Origin: Lachnospiraceae bacterium
GTDB lineage: Bacteria > Bacillota > Clostridia > Lachnospirales > Lachnospiraceae
Assembly: GCA_009774615.1 (NCBI GenBank)
Contig: VSOC01000006.1
Span: 1 to 27,894 of the forward strand
Direction of reading: 5' to 3'
Length of the DNA stretch: 27,894 bases
The position numbers were made by a program, and so were the translations under genes. Below, piece after piece: positions 1 through 7,666 of this stretch (positions are counted from its first letter, which is position 1; every line of letters begins with the position of its first letter). Below the pieces are notes generated by a model. It did no database searches. It worked only from the letters and a program-made list of their open reading frames with translations, and was not told the origin of the DNA.

Positions 1-3
1 TAA

Positions 4-77
4 CGTGCGCGAGAGGATTCGAACCCCCGACACCTTGGTCCGTAGCCAAGTGCTCTATCCAGCTGAGCTACGCACAC
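4..77 (-). tRNA. tRNA-Arg (anticodon ACG)
   Basis: The reverse complement folds as a full cloverleaf. The 7-bp acceptor stem is GTGTGCG/CGCGCAC with one T-G pair. The anticodon loop CTACGGA gives anticodon ACG, and the T-arm carries GGTTCGAATCC. The 3' CCA is not encoded (the next template bases read TTA), so it must be added after transcription. The A at position 34 is expected to be edited to inosine by TadA, reading CGU/CGC/CGA codons. A promoter lies just upstream at 109-137. Confidence 0.97.
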
Positions 78-108
78 GTACAAACTGGTTTGCTTAACAG
101 CGATAGTA

Positions 109-137
109 AGTATAACGGATATTTGTGGAAATGTCAA
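109..137 (-). promoter_or_regulatory. Promoter of tRNA-Arg
   Basis: On the minus strand, TTGACA and TATACT are separated by exactly 17 bp, a near-consensus sigma-A promoter. The predicted start lies about 25 nt before the mature tRNA. The A/T-rich run directly upstream (138-165), which overlaps the end of the HPr-like gene, resembles an UP element. That reading is inference. Confidence 0.85.
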
Positions 138-145
138 TAGAATTT

Positions 146-415
146 TTAAAAATTTTCAAATTTTTTTTCCGTTATCCATGCTTCCAGTCTTTTCGCATCT
201 TCCCGTTCGTTTTCACCTTCGACCAATAGTTCCAGCTTTTCACCAGCCTTTGCCGAAAGTGAAAGTACGTGGAAAATCAGTTTGGCGTTGCCGCTTTTTT
301 CTCCTTTTCGGATCTGCACATTGCTGGTACATTGGATGGCCTCTTTAACCAGACTTCCTGCCGTTTCCGGCAAAAGACCGGCAGATTCCTTCACCTGGAA
401 TTCTAATTTTACCAT
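146..415 (-). CDS. HPr-like protein lacking both phosphorylation sites
   Basis: An 89-aa protein that aligns without gaps to PTS phosphocarrier HPr. It has the conserved Gly13-Leu14 and Ala19, the GNAK segment, the VLSL strand and the LLVEGENE segment. In true HPr, His15 is phosphorylated by enzyme I and Ser46 by HPr kinase; here these positions are Leu15 (GLLPETA instead of GLHARPA) and Leu46. It therefore cannot carry phosphate in the usual way. The start is the ATG at 415, with GGGGAG about 10 nt upstream, rather than the ATG eight codons earlier. It is the last gene of the block holding a mannose-type PTS and a HAD phosphatase. A regulatory or decoy role, as for the His15-less paralogue Crh, is inference; Crh keeps Ser46 and this protein does not. 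Confidence 0.8.
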   Translation of the reverse strand: MVKLEFQVKESAGLLPETAGSLVKEAIQCTSNVQIRKGEKSGNAKLIFHVLSLSAKAGEKLELLVEGENEREDAKRLEAWITEKKFENF

Positions 416-508
416 ATATCGTTTTCTCCCCTGCTCCATGGCTGCTTTACAGGCAAAACCATTCTCCCCTATTGTTCTGCCGTCTTAGCGCCAAATCCAT
501 GTTTCCTG

Positions 509-1321
509 CTATTTCAGGTTCAGATAATGCTCCAGGGCAAATGCAATTCCTTCTTCATTGTTGCTCTTTGTCACAAAATCGGCCAGTTCTTTTACTTCCG
601 GAATGGCATTTCCCATCGCAATGCTTGTTCCTGCCTTTTTTAACATCGGAATATCCAGTTCCTGATCCCCAAAAGCCATCGTTTCCCCTGGATAAATTCC
701 CAGTTTTTTACAGATGGCTTCCAGTGCCTCACCCTTCGTCGCTCCTGCCGGGAATATCTCAAGATAAATATCCGATGATCGTGCCATATCCACGCCGGAA
801 ATGTTCATGGCTTTCATTTCCTTCTGTATCCGGCTGATGATTGACGGATCTGCCCCGGCTAAAAGCTTATTGGGTCCGCCTCCATCTTCCTTCCATCGCT
901 TTACAAGTTCATCCATCTTTACGATCTCCGGCTTTACATGAATAATCCTGCTCTCCCGCTCGACATAGGAATCCACAGCCGTCACATACCATTTCTTTCC
1001 CTCAAAAACCCAGAGCGGAAGATGATGCGGAGCAAAAAATTCCTCATTGATTTTCTGCGCAGCCTCTACAGGCAGAACCTTTGCATGAATGCATTCCTCA
1101 CCAAGAAGGATGTAGGTTCCCGCATTGCAGGCTTTAATGCAGGGTACCGAAACTTCCTTTTCTATCCTCTCGGTTGCTGCCGGCATCCTTCCTGTAACTA
1201 ATGCAATCGATATCCCCATAGCGTGGACTTTTGCAAGACTTTCTTTTACTGCTTCTGAAACCCTTTTTTCATCATCCAAAAGGGTTCCGTCCACATCCAA
1301 ACAAATCAGCTTATAATTCAT
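509..1321 (-). CDS. Cof-type HAD-IIB family phosphatase
   Basis: A 270-aa cytoplasmic haloacid-dehalogenase hydrolase of the Cof/YidA type, the usual size for the family. Motif I is DVDGTLLDD at residues 9-17, with the nucleophile Asp9 and general acid Asp11. The motif II Thr lies in ALVTGR, the motif III Lys is in the GGPNK segment, and motif IV is GDQELDIPMLKKAG with the Mg-binding Asp residues. The C2-type cap sits between motifs II and III. Members dephosphorylate sugar phosphates, FMN or similar small molecules; the substrate cannot be read from sequence. It follows the PTS IID gene by 70 bp in the same direction, so removal of phosphate from an imported sugar phosphate is a reasonable inference. 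Confidence 0.93.
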   Translation of the reverse strand: MNYKLICLDVDGTLLDDEKRVSEAVKESLAKVHAMGISIALVTGRMPAATERIEKEVSVPCIKACNAGTYILLGEECIHAKVLPVEAAQKINEEFFAPHHLPLWVFEGKKWYVTAVDSYVERESRIIHVKPEIVKMDELVKRWKEDGGGPNKLLAGADPSIISRIQKEMKAMNISGVDMARSSDIYLEIFPAGATKGEALEAICKKLGIYPGETMAFGDQELDIPMLKKAGTSIAMGNAIPEVKELADFVTKSNNEEGIAFALEHYLNLK

Positions 1322-1391
1322 GATTGATCCATCTCCAACTGTGTTGCCATTTATGTAGATTTATCATTACGCAAATATTCCCTGGTAAATC

Positions 1392-2225
1392 CTAGTAAAC
1401 AAGTCCCGGATTAAAGAATCCAACCAGTACGCCCACAAACGCCACAACCACTAAAAGCAGCATAACTTTAATCGGCGACATTTGTTTTTTCGCCATCAAA
1501 AACCAGCAGACAATTACAAATACTGCGGTTAAAAGTCCGGGAAATACTTCATTCAACTTATCCTGCAGCACCAGATAAGGCTCACCCGCTTCATTTAAAA
1601 GCTGCAGGGACGTGGAAACACTGACCCAGGTTGCCGATACTGCACCGATAACCATTCCGCCAAGGATGGACACCGATTCACGGATGGCGTCGCCCTGTGC
1701 ACCGATTAAAAATTCCACGGCCTTAGTACCAAGACTGTACCCCTTAAAATACAGAAACTTCATTCCAAAGTAGGCAAATAAATTCCAGACAAGAATATAA
1801 AAGATTGCGCCAAGCGGTGAACCGCCGGTAGACATTCCCATAGCAATCCCCAGAAGAATAGGAATCACCGTTCCTACCACCAGCGAGTCGCCGATTCCGG
1901 CAATCGGTCCCATCAGACCTGCACGGAGGCCGTTAATGGTTTCATCATCGACATCCTCGGTTCCCCCGGCCCTTGCTTCTTCCAGACCTGCGGTAATTCC
2001 GACAATTAATGTTCCTAACTGCGGCTCCGTGTTAAAGAATGCCGTGTAGGTATTCATGGCTTTTGCCTTATCCTCTTCATCCTCATATAAATCCTCAACC
2101 AGAGGGAGCATGGAACACAGATAGCCAAAGGTCTGCATGTGCTCCTGGGAAAAACAGGTCAAATGCCCGTAAAACCAGTTATGGAAGGACTTTAATAGGG
2201 CTTTTTTTGATATCTTTTTCTCCAT
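1392..2225 (-). CDS. PTS mannose/fructose/sorbose family, IID component
   Basis: A 277-aa membrane subunit of a mannose-family phosphotransferase system. The N-terminal part is cytoplasmic and helical (WFYGHLTCFSQEHMQTFGY), followed by the family signature GLRAGLMGPIAGIGDSLVVGT. Hydrophobic segments follow in the second half (VIPILLGIAMGMS, ILVWNLFAYFG, LLTAVFVIVCWFL, MLLLVVVAFVGVLVGFF). IID forms the channel together with IIC. The start at 2225 is chosen over an in-frame ATG at 2258 because GAGGAGG precedes it with good spacing and because it lies 1 bp after the IIC stop, so the two are probably translationally coupled. The sugar is unknown. Confidence 0.95.
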   Translation of the reverse strand: MEKKISKKALLKSFHNWFYGHLTCFSQEHMQTFGYLCSMLPLVEDLYEDEEDKAKAMNTYTAFFNTEPQLGTLIVGITAGLEEARAGGTEDVDDETINGLRAGLMGPIAGIGDSLVVGTVIPILLGIAMGMSTGGSPLGAIFYILVWNLFAYFGMKFLYFKGYSLGTKAVEFLIGAQGDAIRESVSILGGMVIGAVSATWVSVSTSLQLLNEAGEPYLVLQDKLNEVFPGLLTAVFVIVCWFLMAKKQMSPIKVMLLLVVVAFVGVLVGFFNPGLVY

Positions 2226-2226
2226 G

Positions 2227-3066
2227 TCAGATTTCCTCCTCCTCATCGTCCCATCCATCAGCAGCTGCAGCCTTGCTCACGGACAGCATCTTAATCTTAT
2301 AATTAATTACAGCAAACATTCCGGCAATAACGGTTGCGGACACCAGGTTAATCCCCATCGATGCTGCTAAGGTAAATCCAAACAGATAGGGAATAAAATC
2401 CGTTACCTGCTTTACAATCTGCTTTAAAAGAATGGCAATACCTACACAGGGAAGGAGAGAGCCAACCGTAAATAAAGTCTTCATGGCAATTCCGTCCATG
2501 GGAAGCGTAGTCTTAATCAGTTCTACAACGCTGGTTCCCATCTTACACATTATCAGTGTCGGGATAAACGAGCAGATAAAGTGAGAAATCCACGGAAGAA
2601 CCATATCAACAACGTATAATTTATGATAATCCCTTTTTTCTACAGCCTGCCAGCCAATGTGCTGCCATGCCAGGTTTACGGTCGCTGTTCCGTAAAATAA
2701 CACCGTTCCCAGTGTACCAACCATGGCACCAAAGGAAGTGGCAAGTGCCGCACCCTCTACGGATGTTGCTTCCAGTCCATAGCTTTTTAAAGCAACCATG
2801 GCCAGAGGAATTCCTATGTAGCTGACGGCGCGGACATCCGCAGAAACCGTACCTCCGGGGGTAACCAGCGCAATATAAACCACCTGCATGGCACATCCCA
2901 CTAAAATTCCGGTTGTCATATCTCCCAGAATCAGACCGCAGATAAAACCGCCGATTAAGGGCCTTCCCAATGTATAGTTGCCAATCGATGAGCCGCCCAT
3001 ACCGGGCATACTTGACAGACATGCAAACAGGCCGAGCAGAGCCGCCTGCAACCAACTGATCGTCAT
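2227..3066 (-). CDS. PTS mannose/fructose/sorbose family, IIC component
   Basis: A 279-aa integral membrane subunit that forms the sugar path with IID. Multiple hydrophobic helices and the family pattern are visible (LLGLFACLSSMPGMGG, RPLIGGFICGLILGDMTTGILVGCAMQVVYIALVTPGG). The C-terminus is unusually acidic (DGWDDEEEEI), and its last codons overlap the Shine-Dalgarno of the IID gene. AAGGAGG lies directly before the ATG. It sits 12 bp after the IIB stop in a IIA-IIB-IIC-IID order, the standard layout of the family. Confidence 0.95.
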   Translation of the reverse strand: MTISWLQAALLGLFACLSSMPGMGGSSIGNYTLGRPLIGGFICGLILGDMTTGILVGCAMQVVYIALVTPGGTVSADVRAVSYIGIPLAMVALKSYGLEATSVEGAALATSFGAMVGTLGTVLFYGTATVNLAWQHIGWQAVEKRDYHKLYVVDMVLPWISHFICSFIPTLIMCKMGTSVVELIKTTLPMDGIAMKTLFTVGSLLPCVGIAILLKQIVKQVTDFIPYLFGFTLAASMGINLVSATVIAGMFAVINYKIKMLSVSKAAAADGWDDEEEEI

Positions 3067-3078
3067 AATCCTACCTCC

Positions 3079-3573
3079 TTAATGGAATCCAAACTGTCCT
3101 CTGAATTTTTTCCAGTTTCCGATTGCTTCATCTTTTAAAAGAGCAAACTCCACTTCATATCCGGCATTCATAATGTTTTCCAGCGCCTGCGCCTCTTCCT
3201 GGGTGATGGACTGGTTATTTCCCAGCTTGGTCGTCCCCGGACGATCATTGCACGGCCCGATAATTACCGTATGGATTCCCGGCTTTAAGCCCTGCTCTAC
3301 CAGAATCTTTTCCATATCCAGAGGATTTTTGGTGATCAGGAAATAATTATCCTTGCTGTTTAACACCTTCTCGCTCTTTTCTTTAAACTCCTCCACCGAC
3401 CAGACGAAGGTCTTCTTGCCGCTTGCACTCTTGTAAGCTGCCTTTAACACGGAATTTTTTGCCGCTGCATTATTCACCGCAATCAATCCGTCACAGGGAT
3501 ATTCCAGTGCCCATCTTGTACAGGTCTGTCCGTGAATCATCCGGTCATCTACGCGAATAAATGAAATTGCCAT
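3079..3573 (-). CDS. PTS mannose/fructose/sorbose family, IIB component
   Basis: A 164-aa cytoplasmic phosphotransfer subunit. The N-terminal VDDRMIHGQ motif contains the phosphorylated His14, which receives phosphate from IIA and passes it to the sugar during transport through IIC/IID. The length matches a stand-alone IIB. It is encoded separately from IIA, whereas E. coli ManX is an AB fusion. The gap to the IIA stop is 88 bp of A/T-rich sequence with no clear hairpin. Confidence 0.95.
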   Translation of the reverse strand: MAISFIRVDDRMIHGQTCTRWALEYPCDGLIAVNNAAAKNSVLKAAYKSASGKKTFVWSVEEFKEKSEKVLNSKDNYFLITKNPLDMEKILVEQGLKPGIHTVIIGPCNDRPGTTKLGNNQSITQEEAQALENIMNAGYEVEFALLKDEAIGNWKKFRGQFGFH

Positions 3574-3661
3574 AATTAATTATCCTCCTGATTTTGTTTT
3601 TATTTTTTAAGATTATTTTGCCTTTTTCTGTGTTTTATCGATATCTCATCTTCCGATTTAT

Positions 3662-4090
3662 CTATATCTCATCTTCGGATTCACTTACTGCTACCGTAAA
3701 TCGTTTCAGTGCCTCCCGTGCTTCAGGAATCAGCCCATCGACAAGTGCTCCGCTTTCCATGCTGTCCTTGGCTACCACAGCGCTGACCACCAGAGGAAGA
3801 TTCATTCCCCCGACCATCGTTGTGCGGCCTAAAAGCCCTTCTTCCGCCAGCACATTGGCCGTCGTCGTCAGCGGAGAACCGCCGATTAAATCTGCAAATA
3901 CAAGGAGTTCATCCTCCTCCTTAACGACGGAAACGCACTGGCGCACGTTTTCGGCAAATTCATCGGCACCCATGCCGTTTTTTAAGCTTGTGGATAAAAT
4001 ATCTTCCCGTCCCTCTCCGACAAGCATTTCCAGTACACTGTGTACCCCCTGTGCCATCGTTCCGTGGCTTACTAATAAGATGTATTTCAT
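3662..4090 (-). CDS. PTS mannose/fructose/sorbose family, IIA component
   Basis: A 142-aa cytoplasmic EIIA-Man domain. The N-terminus MKYILLVSHGTMAQG contains the phosphate-accepting His9 and the Gly that follows it. The LLVFADLIGGSPLTT segment is the conserved second half of the active-site pocket. The start is the ATG at 4090, directly preceded by GGAGGCAGGAG; an upstream in-frame ATG at 4162 lacks a ribosome site and lies in a hairpin. It is the first gene of the PTS group and lies downstream of a two-component system and two binding proteins in the same orientation. Confidence 0.95.
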   Translation of the reverse strand: MKYILLVSHGTMAQGVHSVLEMLVGEGREDILSTSLKNGMGADEFAENVRQCVSVVKEEDELLVFADLIGGSPLTTTANVLAEEGLLGRTTMVGGMNLPLVVSAVVAKDSMESGALVDGLIPEAREALKRFTVAVSESEDEI

Positions 4091-4148
4091 CTCCTGCCTC
4101 CTTCCATTTCCCTTAAGAAGTTCTTGTTTTATCATGATTTTAGTATAT

Positions 4149-4190
4149 AAAAAAAGCGGCACATGTTCACCTTACATGTGTCACTTCTTT
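4149..4190 (-). terminator. Probable intrinsic terminator or attenuator before the PTS genes
   Basis: On the minus strand, CACATGT-(7 nt)-ACATGTG forms a perfect 7-bp stem (4160-4180). It extends past one mismatch by GTG/CGC and AA/TT pairs and is followed by seven T residues. It lies between the second binding-protein gene and IIA, so it could end the sensor transcript or act as an attenuator. A TATACT immediately after the T-run could be the -10 of a separate PTS promoter, but no convincing -35 is visible. Confidence 0.6.
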
Positions 4191-4215
4191 TTCTGGTCAT
4201 CTGTCATTTCTTTTT

Positions 4216-4231
4216 TATGACATTTGTCATA
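4216..4231. promoter_or_regulatory. Palindrome, candidate operator
   Basis: TATGACA-TT-TGTCATA is a perfect inverted repeat with 7-bp arms. A further TGTCAT half-site lies at 4202-4207. It is upstream of the PTS IIA gene and downstream of the response-regulator operon. Binding by the NarL-type regulator encoded nearby is a guess based on position only. Confidence 0.4.
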
Positions 4232-4244
4232 TGCAGTTGTTTAG

Positions 4245-4292
4245 AATTTTTCATGGATTTTTGCCCATTGCCGTGAACGTATAAACCGTAAT
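4245..4292 (-). repeat. Degenerate left half of the GTTACTGTTCA repeat family
   Basis: Read on the minus strand it matches the copy at 15008-15060 at most positions: ATTACGGTTTATACGTTCAC aligned to GTTACTGTTTATATGTTCAC, followed by a shared CAAAAATCCATGAAAA. It starts about 20 bp after the stop codon of the binding-protein gene. The right end of the full element is absent. Confidence 0.6.
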
Positions 4293-4311
4293 CCCCACCT
4301 GTATTTCTGGT

Positions 4312-5646
4312 TCAATGGTTGAGATAATGATTAATTTTCCTGTTTTGAATAATGGTTTCCATATTAATATTAGAATTGCTCTGTAAAATCGCCTGTATCG
4401 CCCGGTCAACCTCAGAAACCGCATTATCGTAATTATGGAAGCGCGGAATCACCACGGCCTGTTCCACTGCATGGCTTAACATAGGAAGGTTCAGCACATG
4501 GGAGGAATCGGATTCCGAAGCAAAAAACTTCTGGTTTTCCTCGGCCTCCACAACCTCCCTAAGCACCGGAACCCCCTCGGAATAAGTAAATATTTCGGAC
4601 TGGATGGCTTCATCGCCGGTCAGAAGCTTTAACATTTCCCACGCCTCTTTGCCGTGCACGGTTGAGGGGTTTATGGCAAGCAGCAGGGTGTCTAAACGGG
4701 AAATATTCTCTCCGTCCGGCCCGGCAGGCATCATCAGACAGTCCCAGGCAAAGCCCGCATACTTTTTTATGCTCAGAGGATAGGATTTATAGGCGCGGTA
4801 TTCCGAAAAAAGCATGGGCTGGAAAACTACATTGCCCAGAGCAAAATCTTTGCTGGAAACACTGTAGCCCTCGTTTAGTTCCTCCATTTTTTCGATAAAG
4901 GCAATGGCTGTGCCGGCCTTGGGGTCGGTCAGGTAGCACTCCTTTCCCCTCTCGTCAAAAAGCATTACCCCATTAGAGTCAAAAGCATCCTCCCAGGTAT
5001 AGCCCACCGTGCCAAACTGGTCCGGCGTCCCATCTCCATCCGTATCTTTTGTCACTTCACTGCAGATCCGGTAAAAATCGTCCCAGGTCCACTGATTTTC
5101 AGGCAGGGCAATACCTTCTTTTTCCAGTATGGTTTTATTGACAAACATCAGTTTCGGAGCACAGGTAAAAGGCAGGGCATATTGTGTTCCCTCATAGTTC
5201 CCGTAAGCATAAGCGGAAGAATAATACCTCTCCGGCAAAAATTCGTCATCCTCTTTAATCAGACCGTCCAGATTTTTTAATACGCCTGCTTCGGCAAAAT
5301 CATTAAAATGCTCGCCCAGCACAAAAAAGACATCCGGGGCCTCCCCCTTCATCATCTGCCCGGACAGCCAATCCGCGTAATCTTCCTTGATAATGCCGCT
5401 CACATATTCCACCCTGACGCCCGGGTGCTGCTCTTCAAAGCGGGCTATGGCATCCTCGGCAATCCGGTAAGCCCAGCCGTTCTGCACCTCCCAGTAACTG
5501 TCGCTGAACACGCCGATCTGCAGTACATCTTTATGAAATCCCGGAAGCTTTTTGTAATTATCCGTGGCAATCAGCCCGATAACCAACAAAAAAAATATGC
5601 AGATCCCCGCTCGAATCCGGTATTTCTTTTCCGTATGATTTTCCAT
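4312..5646 (-). CDS. Membrane-anchored extracellular solute-binding protein (family 1 type)
   Basis: A 444-aa sugar-binding-type protein. Residues 12-29 form a single N-terminal transmembrane segment without a proper lipobox cysteine at its end, so it is probably anchored by the helix rather than lipidated. The remainder has SBP family 1 features: RFEEQHPGVRVEYVSG, the GEAPDVFFV strand, LDGLIKEDD and YALPFTCAPKLMFVNKTIL. The start codon overlaps the stop of the response-regulator gene by one base (TAATG), implying coupled translation. No permease or ATPase gene is next to it. It probably serves the two-component system as a ligand sensor or auxiliary subunit rather than a transporter; this is inference. 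Confidence 0.88.
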   Translation of the reverse strand: MENHTEKKYRIRAGICIFFLLVIGLIATDNYKKLPGFHKDVLQIGVFSDSYWEVQNGWAYRIAEDAIARFEEQHPGVRVEYVSGIIKEDYADWLSGQMMKGEAPDVFFVLGEHFNDFAEAGVLKNLDGLIKEDDEFLPERYYSSAYAYGNYEGTQYALPFTCAPKLMFVNKTILEKEGIALPENQWTWDDFYRICSEVTKDTDGDGTPDQFGTVGYTWEDAFDSNGVMLFDERGKECYLTDPKAGTAIAFIEKMEELNEGYSVSSKDFALGNVVFQPMLFSEYRAYKSYPLSIKKYAGFAWDCLMMPAGPDGENISRLDTLLLAINPSTVHGKEAWEMLKLLTGDEAIQSEIFTYSEGVPVLREVVEAEENQKFFASESDSSHVLNLPMLSHAVEQAVVIPRFHNYDNAVSEVDRAIQAILQSNSNINMETIIQNRKINHYLNH

Positions 5647-6323
5647 TAATTTCCATCCCCGAATACTCTATTCACGGCTCCGGTCTGCACCGCCCAAATG
5701 GCAAGCTGTGTCCGATCCCGCAGGTTCAGTTTGCTTAAAACCGTGCTGATGCAGTTTCTGACCGTCCCGTCGGATAAGTTCAGCTTTGCGGCAATCTCCT
5801 TATTCGACAGCCCGCTTCCCACCTGCACAATCACCTGCCATTCGCTGTCTTTTAAGTCTGCCGACTGCCGTTCATCAACCTGAATCGCCATATTTGACTG
5901 TGCCATCCGCGAAAACAGCCGGACAACCTTTGAAGCAATATCCTCATTAATCATCGCCGTCCCATGGTAGACCTTGTGGATGGCTTCATTTAATTCTTTC
6001 ATGGAAATTCCTTTAAGGAGATAACCGCTGGCTCCGTATTTTAAAGCATTAAACACATACTCATCATCATCAAAAGTAGTCAAAATAATAATTTTAATCT
6101 CCGGATAATTCTCTTTAATAATCTGCGTACAGACCACGCCGTCCATCTCCGGCATACGAATATCCATCAGGATAACATCCGGATGTTCTTTTCGTATGGA
6201 ACGAATCACCTCCACCCCGTTGGCGACAGCATCCGTTACCTCAAGATCCTTTTCACTGTTTAAAATAATGGTAAGACTCTGCCGAATCAGTTCCTGGTCG
6301 TCTGCAATCAATACTTTAATCAT
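5646..6323 (-). CDS. NarL/LuxR-family response regulator
   Basis: A 225-aa two-component regulator. The receiver domain (1-120) has the acidic pair Asp8/Asp9, the phospho-acceptor Asp54 (ILMDIRMPEMDG), Thr82/Thr83 and the conserved Lys104. The LuxR-type DNA-binding domain covers about 155-215 (LSNKEIAAKLNLSDGTVRNCISTVLSKL). The start at 6323 is chosen because GGAGG lies six bases upstream; the gene then overlaps the kinase stop by 8 bp. It is expected to be phosphorylated by the adjacent HisKA_3 kinase and to activate transcription. The nearby PTS genes or its own operon are the likely targets, by inference. Confidence 0.96.
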   Translation of the reverse strand: MIKVLIADDQELIRQSLTIILNSEKDLEVTDAVANGVEVIRSIRKEHPDVILMDIRMPEMDGVVCTQIIKENYPEIKIIILTTFDDDEYVFNALKYGASGYLLKGISMKELNEAIHKVYHGTAMINEDIASKVVRLFSRMAQSNMAIQVDERQSADLKDSEWQVIVQVGSGLSNKEIAAKLNLSDGTVRNCISTVLSKLNLRDRTQLAIWAVQTGAVNRVFGDGN

Positions 6324-7647
6324 TCTCATCCTCCGTTCCCCATCGAATCGGTATTCCTGCATCAATAATAAACCCATGATCCCCGCAATAGCTTAAACTT
6401 CCCTTAAGCATCGCAAGCCGTTCCTCCATATGATGCAGGCCAAAGCCTTTCTGCACATTGGCGCAGCCCACACCGTTATCCTCCACATGAATATTGAGCA
6501 TATTGTACTGCCGGTCAATCTTTACCTTGATCTTATCTGCCTTTCCGTGACGGATTGCATTGGTAATGGATTCCTGGATAATCCGGTAAATCACATCTTC
6601 TTCATCTTTATTCAATCCGTTCAGCCTGGTTTCTATCCGTTCATCGATATCCACCCCGGTGGATCGCCGGATCTCCTCAATCATCTGGATAATGGCAGAT
6701 TGAAGATCGAGGGTTTCCAGGGCATCCGGGCGAAGCGCCTTAACCGAGCGCCGTACATCCTTAACCCCCTGCCTGGCCACATTGGCAATCGCCTTCAACT
6801 GCTCTTTCGTCGCTTCCGGGGCAATATCCACCAGCATAACACAGGCATCAATTCCCGTGATAATCCCGGTCAGAGAATGGCCCAGCGTATCATGAATTTC
6901 CCGGGCAAGACGGTTCCTCTCCCGCGTTTCCGCGGTTTTTTCGGATTCCTTTGCATACTCCTCCAGTTTTTCATTCGCCAGCCTTAATTCCTGGTTGGCA
7001 AGGCGCAGCCGTTCATTCAGCCCCTGTATCCTCTCCTTTTCCTTTACTTCCTCCAGAATCAGCACAATGGTATAGCTGATAAATACAATCATGTTCAATG
7101 AATTTAAGATATTCCGAACTCCCAGAAGCAAAGACTGCACCCTGCCGCTGTAGAAAGCCCAGCAGGTTTCTAAGGAAATGATGGAATATCTTGCCGACAG
7201 CAGATCATAATCCATCAAAAGATAGGCGGCAAATATCCCCGCCACAAACAAAATTCTCTGTTTTCGGTCAGGAAAATAACTCATCGTGTCGGCAATAATT
7301 AAAAGCACCGTACCGGTGTAGCCAAAACTCAGCACAGAACTGACCGCAAAGACAATCCCCAGTTCAACCAAAGTTTTCAGCAGAAACCACAGCTTCCTTC
7401 TGCAGGGAATGGACAGCAAAAGAAGCAGGCACAGATACAGCCCCACAGCAATCACGGGAAGCTTCCACGGTGCTGCAGGCACCTGCTTTGCCCGAAGCAG
7501 AAAATCCATCGCCGAATTTTCGGCAATGTATCCGGACAGACTGTGTACAGTCACCATCGTCAGATAGAGGATAATAACCATATTCAAATTTTTCATTGTG
7601 CTCAGAACAAGCCTGGGATAGTCTTTCCTGTCAACGGCAATCTCCAT
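6316..7647 (-). CDS. Sensor histidine kinase, HisKA_3 type with six-helix membrane domain
   Basis: A 443-aa membrane kinase. Residues 20-200 hold about six hydrophobic helices with no large extracellular loop, followed by a coiled coil (200-240). The dimerisation/phosphoacceptor motif LAREIHDTLGHSLT has His252. The HATPase_c domain shows the N-box ESITNAIRHG (Asn363), the G1 box DNGVG (Asp390) and GFGLHHMEER. The start at 7647 follows GGGAGG with 8-nt spacing; an upstream ATG at 7665 lacks a ribosome site. With no sensing loop of its own, it probably reads the state of the membrane-anchored binding protein encoded immediately upstream, as in the known XylFII-LytS arrangement of clostridia. 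This is inference by analogy, since LytS belongs to a different kinase family. Confidence 0.94.
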   Translation of the reverse strand: MEIAVDRKDYPRLVLSTMKNLNMVIILYLTMVTVHSLSGYIAENSAMDFLLRAKQVPAAPWKLPVIAVGLYLCLLLLLSIPCRRKLWFLLKTLVELGIVFAVSSVLSFGYTGTVLLIIADTMSYFPDRKQRILFVAGIFAAYLLMDYDLLSARYSIISLETCWAFYSGRVQSLLLGVRNILNSLNMIVFISYTIVLILEEVKEKERIQGLNERLRLANQELRLANEKLEEYAKESEKTAETRERNRLAREIHDTLGHSLTGIITGIDACVMLVDIAPEATKEQLKAIANVARQGVKDVRRSVKALRPDALETLDLQSAIIQMIEEIRRSTGVDIDERIETRLNGLNKDEEDVIYRIIQESITNAIRHGKADKIKVKIDRQYNMLNIHVEDNGVGCANVQKGFGLHHMEERLAMLKGSLSYCGDHGFIIDAGIPIRWGTEDEND

Positions 7648-7666
7648 CAAAAAATCCTCCCTCATC

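Noticed and set aside
4160..4180. Inverted repeat considered as a catabolite-responsive (cre) site
   Set aside because: It does not fit the cre consensus; the adjacent T-run points to a terminator or attenuator.
3594..4220. Long plus-strand reading frame opposite PTS IIA
   Set aside because: It is antisense to a clear PTS gene, Ser/Thr-rich and without a ribosome site.
4091..4311. Search for a sigma-54 (-24/-12) promoter, common for mannose-family PTS operons
   Set aside because: No TGGCAC-N5-TTGC pattern is present, and no LevR-type activator gene is in the window.
6430..6987. 185-codon plus-strand reading frame opposite the histidine kinase
   Set aside because: It lies antisense to the conserved kinase catalytic domains; the composition is that of a shadow frame.
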